From: Bradyrhizobium sp. CCH5-F6
GTDB taxonomy: Bacteria > Pseudomonadota > Alphaproteobacteria > Rhizobiales > Xanthobacteraceae
DNA: 64,000 nucleotides
Assembly (NCBI RefSeq): GCF_001556045.1
Contig: NZ_LSIC01000073.1
Coordinates: forward strand, 1 to 64,000
Reading direction: 5' to 3'
Shown: in pieces, positions 49,270-58,500 of the stretch
Position numbering within the stretch: position 1 is the stretch's first letter
Layout: each line of letters opens with the position of its first letter
Made by a program: the position numbers and the translations under genes
Notes under the pieces: model-generated
What the model saw: only the letters and a program-made list of their open reading frames with translations
Databases searched by the model: none
Told to the model about the DNA's origin: nothing

Positions 49270-50250
49270 TCAGTTTGACGCGGCCGGCTGCCACAAGGCC
49301 AGCATTCCATCCATTCCCAACCGGTCGACCGCCTGCGCGACGCCGGTTTGCCCGATTTGATGCGCAATCGCCCCCAAACCGAGCGCTTCCAGCGTCACGG
49401 CGGCGGCGGTCTTGAGGAATGGCAGATCGCCGAAGCGCGGCTGGAGCTTGTAATCGCGAACGGGAAGCCCCTTCTTGACGCTCTTGTGCTCGACCAGCCA
49501 GTTCACGGCCGTCTTCTCGTCGCCGATCTGGTCGATCAGCTTGAGATCGATCGCCTGGCGCCCGGTGAAGACGCGGCCATCGGCGACTTTTTCGAGCTGC
49601 GTGTCATCCATGCCACGCCGCTCCTTCACCATTCCCCTGAACCAGGCATAGGAGTCCTTGACCAGCGCATCGAGCGCGGCGCGAGCCTCCGGACTGGTCG
49701 GCTCGAAACCGTTGGGGGCTGCCTTCAGCGGCGAGGACTTCACCTCCTCGACCTTGACGCCGATGGTCTTCAGCAGCTCGGAGACGTTGGGGTACTGGAA
49801 CAGCACGCCGATCGAGCCGACCAGCGAGCTCTGCTGGGCGATGATGTGGTCGCTCGCGATCGCCGTGATATAGCCGCCCGATGCCGCGAGGCCCTCGACG
49901 ACGACGACCAGCGGCTTCTTTCTCTTCAGCCGAGTGAGCGAATCGTAGAGCTGCTCGGAACCGGCAGTGGTGCCGCCCGGCGAGTTGATGTGAACGATGA
50001 CGGCGGCGGCCCCGGAATTCTCGAGCCGCTCGAGCGCCTGCGTGCGCTCGGAATCGCTGCGGATCAATCCATCGATATGAACGCGCGCAATCGAGCCGGC
50101 CGATGCGAAGGTGCCGCGTGCCCCGGGCGTCGCAACCAGCGCGAAGCTCGCAATCGCCGCGATCGCGATCAGCGCGGCCATCGCACGCCAGAACGTCAGC
50201 TTGCGGCGGATCCTGCGGCGATCGACGATGATGTCCGAATCGAGCGACAT
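49270..50250 (-). CDS. sppA: signal peptide peptidase SppA, short form
   Basis: SppA is a membrane-bound Ser-Lys protease that degrades released signal peptides. The 326 residues have one N-terminal transmembrane segment (about 24-46, 'AMAALIAIAAIASFALVAT'), then the protease domain with 'VHINSPGGTTAGSEQLYDSL', the nucleophile Ser in 'VEGLAASGGYITA', and the general-base Lys in the segment 'VEEVKSSPLKAAP'. The length matches the single-domain SohB-like form that assembles as an octamer. Start 50250 has ggaga 7-11 bases upstream. Confidence 0.92.
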   Translation of the reverse strand: MSLDSDIIVDRRRIRRKLTFWRAMAALIAIAAIASFALVATPGARGTFASAGSIARVHIDGLIRSDSERTQALERLENSGAAAVIVHINSPGGTTAGSEQLYDSLTRLKRKKPLVVVVEGLAASGGYITAIASDHIIAQQSSLVGSIGVLFQYPNVSELLKTIGVKVEEVKSSPLKAAPNGFEPTSPEARAALDALVKDSYAWFRGMVKERRGMDDTQLEKVADGRVFTGRQAIDLKLIDQIGDEKTAVNWLVEHKSVKKGLPVRDYKLQPRFGDLPFLKTAAAVTLEALGLGAIAHQIGQTGVAQAVDRLGMDGMLALWQPAASN

Positions 50251-50560
50251 CGGAATATCTCCAAATGAAAGGCTGGCCACGCGTTGTGCCGTCACGGCGT
50301 GACCATTGGCTTATCTGGATACACCAATTGCGACGCATTTTGAAGAAATGAAGGCCTCGTGAGGGCCAATCAGGCCGCCACGAAACTCAGTCGTCATCCC
50401 CGCGAACGCGGGGATCCATAACCCCAGGGAGGCCTGTGACGCGAGACGCCCACTCCGAGTCTTCGTCAAACCACTTCCTGTCGGTAGAGTTTGTTCAGAC
50501 CGCAACAAAAAAGCCCCGGCTCGCGCCGGGGCCTTGATGTCAGCGAAACGTATGCTTCGC
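50251..50560. other. sppA-rpsA intergenic region
   Basis: These 310 bases hold the rpsA terminator at 50508, a short palindrome ccccgcgaacgcgggg at 50398-50413 within a dispersed-looking repeat (about 50390-50450), and presumably the sppA promoter nearest 50300. No gene is supported. Confidence 0.6.
50508..50533 (-). terminator. Rho-independent terminator of rpsA
   Basis: On the minus strand, perfect arms gccccggc and gccggggc around a 4-base loop (50514-50533) are followed by six Ts, 27 bases after the rpsA stop. Confidence 0.9.
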
Positions 50561-52267
50561 TTACTTGCTGTCGCGGTTCTTGAGCGCGGTGCCCAGAATG
50601 TCGCCGAGCGTCGCACCCGAATCCGAGGAGCCGTACTGCGCGATGGCTTCCTTCTCTTCGGCAACTTCGAGTGCCTTGATCGACACCTGGACCTTGCGGG
50701 CCTTCTTGTCGAACTGGATCACGCGGGCATCGACCTTCTCGCCGACGGCGAAGCGTTCGGCGCGCTGGTCGTTGCGGTCACGCGCGAGCTCGGAGCGCTT
50801 GATGAAGGTGGAGAAGTCGGTACCGGCGATCTTCACCTCGATACCGCTGTCCTTCACTTCGAGCACTTCGCAGGTCACGACCGCGCCCTTCTTGACATCG
50901 CCCGGCTCGGCGAAGGGGTCGCCTTCGAGCTGCTTGATGCCGAGCGAGATGCGCTCCTTCTCGACGTCCACGTCGAGCACCACGGCCTTCACCATGTCGC
51001 CCTTCTTGTAGTTGTCGATCACCTGCTCGCCCGGAAGCTTCCAGTCGAGGTCGGAGAGGTGGACCATGCCGTCGACGTCGCCTTCGAGGCCCAGGAACAG
51101 ACCGAACTCGGTCTTGTTCTTGACTTCGCCCTCGACCACCGAACCGGTCGGGTGACCTTCGACGAAGACCTCCCAGGGGTTGCGCATGGTCTGCTTGAGG
51201 CCGAGCGAGATGCGACGCTTGACGGAATCGACTTCCAGCACCTGCACGTCGACTTCCTGCGAGGTCGAGACGATCTTGCCGGGGTGCATGTTCTTCTTGG
51301 TCCACGACATCTCGGAGACGTGGATCAGGCCTTCGATGCCCGGCTCGAGCTCGACGAACGCACCGTAGTCGGTGATGTTGGTGACGCGGCCGGTGAAGCG
51401 GGCACCCAGCGGGTACTTGGCTTCGATGCCCTGCCACGGATCGTCCAGCAGCTGCTTCATGCCCAGCGAGATGCGGTGCGTCTCGTGGTTGATCTTGATG
51501 ATCTTGACCTTCACGGTCTGGCCGATCGAGAGCACCTCGGTCGGATGGTTGACGCGGCGCCACGCGATGTCGGTGACGTGCAGCAGGCCGTCGATACCGC
51601 CGAGATCAACGAACGCACCGTAATCGGTGATGTTCTTGACCACGCCGTCGATGACCTGACCCTCTTCGAGGTTCTGCACCAGCTCCTGACGCTGCTCGGC
51701 GCGGGTCTCTTCCAGCACCGTGCGGCGGGAGACGACGATGTTGCCGCGGCGGCGGTCCATCTTGAGGATCTGGAACGGCTGCGAGTTGTTCATCAGCGGC
51801 GCGACGTCGCGGATCGGGCGGATGTCGACCTGCGAGCGCGGCAGGAACGCAACGGCACCGTCGAGGTCGACGGTGAAGCCGCCCTTGACCTGGTTGAAGA
51901 TGACGCCGTTGACCTTCTCGTTGTTCTGGAACGCCTTCTCGAGCTTGCCCCAGCTCTCTTCGCGGCGCGCCTTGTCGCGCGACAGCACGGCTTCGCCGAG
52001 GGCGTTTTCGATGCGATCGAGGAACACTTCCACCTCGTCGCCGACCTTGAGGTCGCTTTCACGGCCGGGGCCCGAAAATTCGCGCAGCGCGACGCGGCCC
52101 TCGGTCTTCAGGCCGACGTCGATGACGGCCATGTCCTTTTCAATTGCAACCACCTTGCCCTTGATGACGGAGCTTTCCTGCAGGTTGCCGCCTGCGAAGG
52201 ACTCGTCGAGCATCGCGGCGAAATCGTCGCGCGACGGGCTATAGGTATCAGCAGAAGTCGAAGCCAT
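50561..52267 (-). CDS. rpsA: 30S ribosomal protein S1
   Basis: S1 unwinds and delivers structured mRNAs to the ribosome. The 568 residues (MASTSADTYSPSRDDF onward) contain six S1 domains in tandem, the first two for ribosome binding. Typical repeats include 'VKNITDYGAFVDLGGIDGLLHVTDI', 'VTNITDYGAFVELEPGIEGLIHVSEMSW' and 'VKNKTEFGLFLGLEGDVDGMVHLSDL'. ATG 52267 has ggaga 7-11 bases before it; the longer open frame upstream is unlikely. It is preceded by cmk (268-base gap), the conserved aroA-cmk-rpsA order. Confidence 0.97.
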   Translation of the reverse strand: MASTSADTYSPSRDDFAAMLDESFAGGNLQESSVIKGKVVAIEKDMAVIDVGLKTEGRVALREFSGPGRESDLKVGDEVEVFLDRIENALGEAVLSRDKARREESWGKLEKAFQNNEKVNGVIFNQVKGGFTVDLDGAVAFLPRSQVDIRPIRDVAPLMNNSQPFQILKMDRRRGNIVVSRRTVLEETRAEQRQELVQNLEEGQVIDGVVKNITDYGAFVDLGGIDGLLHVTDIAWRRVNHPTEVLSIGQTVKVKIIKINHETHRISLGMKQLLDDPWQGIEAKYPLGARFTGRVTNITDYGAFVELEPGIEGLIHVSEMSWTKKNMHPGKIVSTSQEVDVQVLEVDSVKRRISLGLKQTMRNPWEVFVEGHPTGSVVEGEVKNKTEFGLFLGLEGDVDGMVHLSDLDWKLPGEQVIDNYKKGDMVKAVVLDVDVEKERISLGIKQLEGDPFAEPGDVKKGAVVTCEVLEVKDSGIEVKIAGTDFSTFIKRSELARDRNDQRAERFAVGEKVDARVIQFDKKARKVQVSIKALEVAEEKEAIAQYGSSDSGATLGDILGTALKNRDSK

Positions 52268-52535
52268 TTGTTCTCCAGTTGCGGATGTCTTGCCGGCCGT
52301 TGGGTTCATGGGCGCATCGCACGCGCAGTGTCGGAAGGTCCGCAAGACCTTCGAGCGACCGCTCGCTGCCGGGTTTGGGCGCCGGAACAGCGGAAGCGGG
52401 CCGGCTGAGGCCCGCGCGTTCGATACGTTGAAATGCTTGTCCGGAACCTGGATCGCACCGGCCCCGAAGCGAGGGGACCGAGAGTATCGACCTCAAAGAG
52501 CGGGAGCGGGCACTTCCTCCAATGACGGCGGCGGC

Positions 52536-53174
52536 TTAACCCCGCGACCGGCCCGCTCGGACGGCCTCGATAATGTCGATGGCGGCCCGGACGCCGCCTT
52601 CTATATCCAGTTGGGAGTTATCTAGCAAGTAAGCATCCGGAGCCGGTTTTAGAGGCGCAATCGGCCGGTTCTTGTCGCGTTCGTCGCGCTGGATGATGTC
52701 CGCGAGCACGGCGGCCTCATCGGCCTCTTCCCCCCGCGCCCTGGCCTCCATGGTCCGGCGATGGGCCCGAACCTTCGGGTCCGCAACGACGAAGATTTTG
52801 ACGTCGGCATGGGGGCAGATCACCGTTCCGATATCCCGGCCGTCGAGGACGGCGCCTGGCGGATCGGCGGCGAATTGCCGCTGGAAATTGACCAGGGCCT
52901 CGCGGACCCGCGGGATTGCCGAGACGATGGAGGCCCCCTCGCCGACCTTCTGGGTCTTCAGCACGGGATTGCCGAACTTTTCCGGATCGAGCTCCAGCGC
53001 CGCCGCCACCGCCGCCGCCTCGTCCCGAAGATCGTGGCCCGACTGCATCAGCGCATAGGCGACCGCGCGATAGATCACGCCGGTATCGAGGTGACGATAG
53101 CCGTAATGGTGCGCCAGGCGCTTGCCGAGCGTCCCCTTGCCCGAGGCCGCTGGCCCGTCGATGGCGATGATCAT
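52536..53174 (-). CDS. cmk: cytidylate kinase
   Basis: Cmk phosphorylates CMP and dCMP. The 212 residues have the P-loop '[17 protein letters not shown]', '[14 protein letters not shown]', the CMP-binding '[21 protein letters not shown]' and the lid '[19 protein letters not shown]'. Its start overlaps the aroA stop (ATGA), so translation is coupled. Confidence 0.96.
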   Translation of the reverse strand: MIIAIDGPAASGKGTLGKRLAHHYGYRHLDTGVIYRAVAYALMQSGHDLRDEAAAVAAALELDPEKFGNPVLKTQKVGEGASIVSAIPRVREALVNFQRQFAADPPGAVLDGRDIGTVICPHADVKIFVVADPKVRAHRRTMEARARGEEADEAAVLADIIQRDERDKNRPIAPLKPAPDAYLLDNSQLDIEGGVRAAIDIIEAVRAGRSRG

Positions 53175-54508
53175 GAAAACTCCGCCCCCAGCGATCGCAT
53201 CATCGGTATGAAATCCGGAAAACTGGTAGCGATGAACGCGGTGTCGTCGACGGTCACGGGCTGGTCGGAGGCGCAGCCCATCACCAGTGCCGACATCGCG
53301 ATGCGATGGTCCATGTGGGTGGCGACGGTGCCGCCGCCGGGAACATGTCCGCGGCCCTCGACGATCAGATCGTCGCCGGAGACCTCGACCTTGACGCCAT
53401 TGACGCGGAGCATGTCGGCGGTGGCCTCCAGCCGATCGGATTCCTTGACGCGCAGCTCTTGCAGGCCGCGCATGGTGGTGGTGCCTTCGGCGAAGGAGGC
53501 TGCGACCGCCAGCACCAGATATTCGTCGATCATCGAGGGCGCGCGCTCCGGCGGCACCTCGACGCCGCGCAGCTTCGACGCGCGCACGCGCAGTTGCGCC
53601 ATCGGCTCGCCGGCATCGCCGCGGACCTCACTTTCCTCGATCGAGGCGCCCATTTCGCGCAGCGTGGTGAACAGGCCGGTACGCAGCGGATTGGTCATGA
53701 CATCCGACAGGATGACGTCCGAGCCCTCGACGACCAGCGCAGCGACGACCGGGAAGGCCGCCGAAGAGGGATCGGCGGGCACGACGACACTGGCGCCATG
53801 CAGCTCGGGCTGGCCCACGAGCGTGATGCGGCGGCCGTGCTGGCCTTCCTGAACTGATGTGATGTCGGCGCCAAAATGCTTGAGCATCAGCTCGGTATGG
53901 TCCCGGCTGGCCTCGGTCTCGATCACGGTCGTGGTCCCCGGCGCAGCCAGGCCCGCCAGCAATACGGCCGATTTGATCTGGGCCGAGGCGACCGGCGTCC
54001 TGTAGACGATCGGCAGCGGATCGCGCGCGCCCTGGAGGGTCAGCGGCAGACGCCCGCCCTCTCCGCCGGAGACGACCCTGGCGCCCATTTTTTCGAGCGG
54101 ATCGAGGATCCGGCGCATGGGGCGGCTGCGCAGTGAGGCGTCGCCGTCGAACACCGCCGAGATCGGGCAGCCAGCGACGGCGCCCATGACCAGCCGGCAG
54201 CCCGTGCCGGAGTTGCCGAAATCCAGCGCCGCCTTGGGCTGAGCGAAACCTGCGACACCCACCCCCTGCACTTTCCAGGCAAAATCGCCGATGCGTTCGA
54301 CGCTGGCGCCGAGCGCCTGCATGGATTTGGCGGTGTTGAGGACGTCCTCGCCCTCGAGCAGGCCCGAAATCCGGGTTTCGCCGACGGCGAGCGCGCCCAG
54401 GATCAGGGCGCGGTGGGAGATCGACTTGTCCCCGGGCACCCGTACTTTCCCGGTCAGGGGACCGCTGGCGCGAGACTGGAGCGGTCTCGGTTGGTCGGAA
54501 TGGGTCAA
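53171..54508 (-). CDS. aroA: EPSP synthase (class II-like)
   Basis: AroA joins shikimate 3-phosphate and phosphoenolpyruvate, the sixth step of the shikimate pathway. The 445 residues resemble class II enzymes such as that of Agrobacterium CP4: '[36 protein letters not shown]', '[15 protein letters not shown]', '[13 protein letters not shown]' and '[17 protein letters not shown]'-like segments. At the position of CP4 Ala100 (important for glyphosate tolerance) there is Gly. The start is probably TTG 54508 (Met-Thr-His-Ser-Asp) with aagga upstream; a GTG at 54556 is the alternative. Confidence 0.93.
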   Translation of the reverse strand: MTHSDQPRPLQSRASGPLTGKVRVPGDKSISHRALILGALAVGETRISGLLEGEDVLNTAKSMQALGASVERIGDFAWKVQGVGVAGFAQPKAALDFGNSGTGCRLVMGAVAGCPISAVFDGDASLRSRPMRRILDPLEKMGARVVSGGEGGRLPLTLQGARDPLPIVYRTPVASAQIKSAVLLAGLAAPGTTTVIETEASRDHTELMLKHFGADITSVQEGQHGRRITLVGQPELHGASVVVPADPSSAAFPVVAALVVEGSDVILSDVMTNPLRTGLFTTLREMGASIEESEVRGDAGEPMAQLRVRASKLRGVEVPPERAPSMIDEYLVLAVAASFAEGTTTMRGLQELRVKESDRLEATADMLRVNGVKVEVSGDDLIVEGRGHVPGGGTVATHMDHRIAMSALVMGCASDQPVTVDDTAFIATSFPDFIPMMRSLGAEFS

Positions 54509-54668
54509 GATTGTGTCCTTGGATGCGCCCTCGCGGGGCTGCGGGGCAGGTACCACATGGTCCGCGCCCCGTCACGGGGATGTCGTTCTCCCGTAATGCG
54601 CTATTGACAGCGGGCCGCCAACTAGCCAAGTGAAGCACCGCTTTTCAGACATTCCCAGGATTCCTGCC

Positions 54669-55076
54669 GTGGCCAAGTCCGAACTCGGAACCAAACGTAT
54701 TTGCCCGACCACGGGCAAGAAGTTCTATGACCTCAACAAGAATCCGGTGATCTCGCCCTATACCGGCGAAGTGGTGCCGATCGCCCCCGTGGCGCCCGCG
54801 CGCATGTCCCGAGGCGCCGAAGCCCGGCACGCGGCAACGGCGGATGCTACGCCCGAGCCGGCAGAGGTCGAAGAGGTCTCGCTCGAGGAGGCCGATGCCG
54901 AGGAGAACACCGGCAAGGTCAAGGCCGTCGTGCCCGAGTCCGAGGACGATATCGAGGTCGACGAGACCCTCGACGACGACGACGATGATGATTCGACCTT
55001 CATCCCCGACGAGGAAGAGGGTGACGAGGACGTGACCGACATCATTGGTGATGTCGGGGGCGATGAAGAGACTTGA
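54669..55076 (+). CDS. FYDLN-acid family protein (TIGR02300)
   Basis: The 135-residue protein begins 'MAKSELGTKRICPTTGKKFYDLNKNPVISPYTG', the signature of a small alphaproteobacterial family of unknown function, followed by a strongly acidic tail (Asp/Glu-rich from about residue 65, with a run of seven Asp). The N-terminal segment with a conserved Cys and 'FYDLN' may bind metal or a partner. GTG 54669 is chosen because the family starts at this Ala-Lys; the open frame begins 13 codons earlier at 54630. It is divergent from aroA and lies just before tRNA-Ala. Confidence 0.85.
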   Translation: MAKSELGTKRICPTTGKKFYDLNKNPVISPYTGEVVPIAPVAPARMSRGAEARHAATADATPEPAEVEEVSLEEADAEENTGKVKAVVPESEDDIEVDETLDDDDDDDSTFIPDEEEGDEDVTDIIGDVGGDEET

Positions 55077-55170
55077 GATCAGCCCTGATCTGTGAAAAAG
55101 GGTGCACCGCGCGAGTCGCCTAGGACTCGCCGGTTGGGGTGAGCCACCAGATCACCCCGTCTAGGGTTAA

Positions 55171-55246
<76 letters not shown>

Positions 55247-55265
55247 GCCTTCGCAGGCTACGCCT

Positions 55266-55390
55266 GCTTCGGCTCGGCAAGCCCTTTCGTAGCGAAGGCT
55301 GCCGCGGCGTAGCCCAAAGGGCGAAGCCGGGCTCCATCCGCAAACCTCCAGTTCGCAGCTTCGGCTCGGCAAGCCCTCTCGTAGCGAGGC
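55266..55390. repeat. direct repeats downstream of tRNA-Ala
   Basis: The unit beginning gcttcggctcggcaagccct occurs at about 55266-55299 and again at about 55358-55390, each followed by cgtagcga(a/g)g. The first is also preceded by an inverted pair (gcaggctacgcctgc). The units lie between the tRNA and the GIY-YIG gene. Confidence 0.7.
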
Positions 55391-55448
55391 GGGACTTCAG
55401 CAGAACGGAAGCGGGTATAAGAACTCCTCGACAACTGGGGAGCGTGCC

Positions 55449-55685
55449 GTGAAGTACGTCTACATTCTAGAAAGCCTCGATAGCCTCCACTTTTATGTCG
55501 GGATCACCGACGACCTGCGCGCCCGATTGGCAAAGCACAATGCCGGCGAGGTACCTCACACTTCGAAATTCGGGCCTTGGCGCCTCAAGACTTACGTCGC
55601 GTTCAGCAATGCGAAGCAGGCTGTCGCGTTTGAGAGATACCTGAAGTCAGCGTCCGGCCGCGCGTTTGCCAAGAAGCGCCTCTAA
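55449..55685 (+). CDS. small GIY-YIG nuclease-domain protein
   Basis: The 78-residue product is a standalone GIY-YIG domain of the UPF0213 type: 'KYVYILESLD' and 'FYVGITDDLRARLAKHNAG' carry the GIY...YIG strands and the catalytic Arg, and 'AVAFERYLKSASG' the catalytic Glu. Cellular function is unknown; the fold cleaves DNA. The GTG start at 55449 is required by the N-terminal Lys-Tyr-Val-Tyr. It sits downstream of a tRNA gene behind direct repeats, a place where small mobile genes often settle. Confidence 0.82.
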   Translation: MKYVYILESLDSLHFYVGITDDLRARLAKHNAGEVPHTSKFGPWRLKTYVAFSNAKQAVAFERYLKSASGRAFAKKRL

Positions 55686-55688
55686 CCC

Positions 55689-56150
55689 CTACTCCCCGAT
55701 CACCGCATTCAGCCGATCCCGCAACGCGACGATCTCGTCCTTCATCGCGACCAGCTCCGACACCGAGCAATCCGACGCCGCCAGGATCGACTGCGGCACG
55801 CTGCGCGCCTTGTCCTTCAACGCCTGGCCCTGCGGCGTCAGCGCGATCAGCACCTGACGCTCATCCTCGCGCGAGCGGGTACGCTTGACGAGATGAGCGG
55901 CCTCGAGCCGCTTGAGCAGCGGGGTCAGCGTGCCCGAATCCAGGAACAGCTTGTCGCCGATGTCCTTGACCGGCACGTCGTCGCGCTCCCACAGCACCAG
56001 CATCACCAGATATTGCGGATAGGTCAGGCCGAGCCGGTCGAGCAACGGCTTGTAGACCCGGTTGAAGGCATGCGCGGCCGAATAGACCGCGAAGCAGATC
56101 TGGTTGTCGAGCCGCAGCGGGGCATCCGCCGCCGATGGTTTCCGGGCCAT
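55689..56150 (-). CDS. ohrR: organic hydroperoxide-sensing MarR repressor OhrR
   Basis: OhrR represses ohr until its reactive Cys is oxidised by organic hydroperoxides. The 153-residue protein has the sensing Cys19 in '[16 protein letters not shown]', and a second Cys128 in '[10 protein letters not shown]', so it belongs to the two-Cys class. The winged helix is at about 55-105 ('[26 protein letters not shown]'). The start MARKPSAAD at 56150 fits the family, and the frame runs further upstream. It is divergent from ohr with two operator-like palindromes between. Confidence 0.9.
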   Translation of the reverse strand: MARKPSAADAPLRLDNQICFAVYSAAHAFNRVYKPLLDRLGLTYPQYLVMLVLWERDDVPVKDIGDKLFLDSGTLTPLLKRLEAAHLVKRTRSREDERQVLIALTPQGQALKDKARSVPQSILAASDCSVSELVAMKDEIVALRDRLNAVIGE

Positions 56151-56201
56151 GGGGAATCTCGCGAGGTTTGCGCCATTGTGGGGCCGCGCGACCTGACATT
56201 C

Positions 56202-56215
56202 AATTGCGAACAATT
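56202..56215. promoter_or_regulatory. candidate OhrR operator 1
   Basis: aattgcgaacaatt is a palindrome with 5-bp arms around cgaa in the ohrR-ohr divergent region. It resembles the AT-rich inverted repeats (caatt/aattg) bound by OhrR in other bacteria. Confidence 0.65.
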
Positions 56216-56238
56216 AAATGTGAGGCAGCACAATCTAT

Positions 56239-56250
56239 ATTGCGCACAAT
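56239..56250. promoter_or_regulatory. candidate OhrR operator 2
   Basis: attgcgcacaat has 4-bp arms around cgca and repeats the core attgcg(a/c)acaat of operator 1, with centres about 36 bp apart. It is nearer to ohr. Confidence 0.6.
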
Positions 56251-56303
56251 CTAATTGCCTGCGATATAGATCGCACCCCACCCCAGGACCCAGGGAGACC
56301 ACA

Positions 56304-56729
56304 ATGTCCGTGAACGTCCTCTACAAGACCAGCGCCAAGGCGACCGGCGGCCGCGACGGCCATGCTGCAACCCTCGACGGCGCGCTCGACGTCAAGCTGA
56401 CCACGCCGAAGGAGCTCGGCGGCGGTGGCGGCGCCGGCAACAATCCCGAACAGCTGTTCGCGGCCGGCTATGCCGCCTGCTTCATCGGCGCCATGAAGTT
56501 CGTGGCCTCCCAGGGCGGCCCGAAGGTTCCGGCCGACGCCTCCGTCACCTCGACCGTCGGCATCGGTCCGCGCTCCGAAGGCGGCTTCGGTCTCGACATC
56601 GACCTCGCCGTCTCGCTGCCGGGCCTTGCCCGCGCCGAGGCCGAGGCGCTGGTCGAGAAGGCGCACCAGGTGTGCCCGTACTCCAATGCCACGCGCGGCA
56701 ATGTCGACGTTCGCCTGACGGTCGTCTGA
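56304..56729 (+). CDS. ohr: organic hydroperoxide resistance protein
   Basis: Ohr is a thiol peroxidase that reduces organic and fatty-acid hydroperoxides. The 141 residues have the family opening '[32 protein letters not shown]', the peroxidatic Cys in '[16 protein letters not shown]' and the resolving Cys in '[16 protein letters not shown]', with the conserved Arg and Glu of the OsmC/Ohr fold. It is divergent from its regulator ohrR. Confidence 0.95.
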   Translation: MSVNVLYKTSAKATGGRDGHAATLDGALDVKLTTPKELGGGGGAGNNPEQLFAAGYAACFIGAMKFVASQGGPKVPADASVTSTVGIGPRSEGGFGLDIDLAVSLPGLARAEAEALVEKAHQVCPYSNATRGNVDVRLTVV

Positions 56730-56744
56730 TCGGACGTGCGGATT

Positions 56745-56775
56745 GGCCGGCCCGGGATCCCCCCAAGGGCCGGCC
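56745..56775. terminator. possible ohr terminator hairpin
   Basis: Perfect 9-bp arms ggccggccc and gggccggcc flank a 13-base loop, 15 bases after the ohr stop. No T-run follows, so it may only protect the 3' end. Confidence 0.35.
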
Positions 56776-56906
56776 GTTACCGCTGATTTGCCATTCTGCG
56801 GGATTGCACGCAGCGACGCATACGCCCCTTACCCGTGGGGCCATTGCTGGCGTGCACGAACCTCGCTAGGCCTGTGATCAAACGTCGACACAGGAGAAGC
56901 GAAGGC

Positions 56907-58112
56907 ATGAGTTCTGAAGCCGCCACGGGAGCCATGAGCGGACTGCGCGTCATCGATCTCACGCGCGTGCTCGGCGGTCCCTACTGCACCCAGATCCTCG
57001 CCGACCATGGCGCCGACGTCATCAAGGTCGAGCCGCCCGCGGGCGACGAGGTGCGCGAATGGGGCCCTCCCTTCCACGAGGAGGACGCGGCCTATTTCGT
57101 CGGCATCAACCGCAACAAGCGTTCGATCGGCCTCGACCTCGCTTCCGAGGGCGGCCGCGTCGTGCTGCTCAAGATGCTGGAGACCGCCGACGTCCTGATC
57201 GAGAATTTCAAGCCGGGCACGCTGGAGAAATGGGGCATCGGCAACGAGGTGCTGCGCGAGAAATTCCCGCGTCTCGTGCATTGCCGGATCTGCGGCTTCG
57301 GCGCCGACGGCCCGCGCGGCGGCAATCCCGGCTATGACGCCATCATCCAGGCCATGACCGGCATGATCGCGGCGACCGGCTCGCCCGAGAGCGGCCCGAT
57401 GCGGATCGGCGTGCCGCTGGTCGACATCGGCACCGGACTTTATGCGGCGATCGGCATCCTGATGGCGCTGTCGGAACGCCAGCGCTCGGGCAAGGGCCAG
57501 TTCCTGGAGACGACGCTGTACGAGACCGGCCTTGCCATCATGCATCCGCACACCGCGAATTATTTCATGCATGGCAAGCCGCCAAGCCTCACCGGCAACG
57601 AGCACCCGAACCTCGTGCCTTACGCGATCTTCCCGACCAAGACCGACAACATCTTCATCGGCGTCGGCAATGACGGCACCTTCCGCAAGCTCGCCAAGGA
57701 GATCGGCAAGCCCGAGCTCGGCACCGATCCGCGCTTTGCCCGCAACAAGGACCGCATCGCCAATCGCGAGGCGCTGCGCGCCGAGCTCGCCGCGGTGTTC
57801 AGCCAGCACGAGGCCGAGCCGCTGTGCAATCGCCTGCTCGCCGCGGGCCTGCCCGCAGGCCCGGTGCAGAAGATCGACCAGGCGTTGACCAACCCGCACA
57901 CGATCGCGCGCGGCGATATCATCGAGAAGGACTGGTACAAGGGCGTGGCCTCGCCGATCCGGCTCGATCGCAGCAAGCCGAGCCTGCGGCGCCTGCCGCC
58001 GAAATTCAGCCAGCACGCGGCGGAGGTGCTCGGCGAGTTCGGGTATTCCAAGGCCGAGATCGACGCGATGGTCAAGAACGGCACGGTCTGCGGCCCCGAG
58101 CGCAAGCGCTAG
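56907..58112 (+). CDS. CaiB/BaiF-type (class III) CoA transferase
   Basis: Class III CoA transferases move CoA between organic acids. The 401 residues show 'LRVIDLTRVLGGPYCTQILADHGADVIKVEPP', 'GINRNKRSIGLDL', 'ENFKPGTLEKWGI' and 'GYDAIIQAMTGMIAATG', the last likely containing the catalytic Asp (Asp144). The substrate is unknown, and no pathway genes are adjacent. ATG 56907 has aggagaag upstream. Confidence 0.88.
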   Translation: MSSEAATGAMSGLRVIDLTRVLGGPYCTQILADHGADVIKVEPPAGDEVREWGPPFHEEDAAYFVGINRNKRSIGLDLASEGGRVVLLKMLETADVLIENFKPGTLEKWGIGNEVLREKFPRLVHCRICGFGADGPRGGNPGYDAIIQAMTGMIAATGSPESGPMRIGVPLVDIGTGLYAAIGILMALSERQRSGKGQFLETTLYETGLAIMHPHTANYFMHGKPPSLTGNEHPNLVPYAIFPTKTDNIFIGVGNDGTFRKLAKEIGKPELGTDPRFARNKDRIANREALRAELAAVFSQHEAEPLCNRLLAAGLPAGPVQKIDQALTNPHTIARGDIIEKDWYKGVASPIRLDRSKPSLRRLPPKFSQHAAEVLGEFGYSKAEIDAMVKNGTVCGPERKR

Positions 58113-58500
58113 GGCTTCAATAAGCTTCAGTGTTGCCGCATCGGCAGTGCGCTCCCTCCCTCGCTTGCGGGGGAGGGCTGGGGAGAGGGTGTCTCCGTGA
58201 AGAGACAATCCCCCAGAGGATAAAGCCCTCACCCGGCGCTGCGCGCCGACCTCTCCCGCAAGCGGGAGAGGTTTGGAGCCCGCGGCCTGACCGTCAGCCT
58301 CACACAACGATGCCGCACTGCGGCGCGGACTGCGCATATGCAGCGTGGGCGGAGGAGTGCGCGCACGGCTTGGCCTATTTTCCGGCTTCCCCCTTGCCGC
58401 GCTTGCCGCTTTCGTTTCGGCCGCTTACACAGTCATGTGAACGTCATATGGCGCTGCTAGCGCAAGCGATCATTTTTGACGGCCCAAGGGAGGTTACTTG
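58113..58500. other. intergenic region upstream of ugpB with repeat sequences
   Basis: These 388 bases contain two palindromic units (58151-58178 and 58226-58271) related to the ends of the DUF559 element, then a GC-rich stretch. The bases after about 58430 contain the Shine-Dalgarno of ugpB (aagggagg). The ugp promoter should lie between about 58300 and 58450. No pho box was recognised with confidence. Confidence 0.6.
58226..58271. repeat. solo copy of the DUF559-element end
   Basis: The sequence runs ccctcacccggcgctgcgcg, then the inner hairpin cggcgc/gcgccg and the outer hairpin cctctcccgc/gcgggagagg. Its order and motifs match 46320-46367, but the hairpin tips differ. No gene lies beside it. 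Confidence 0.7.

Noticed and set aside
50534..52408. Open frame of 624 codons opposite rpsA
   Set aside because: Its translation is repetitive only because the six S1 repeats on the other strand are repetitive.
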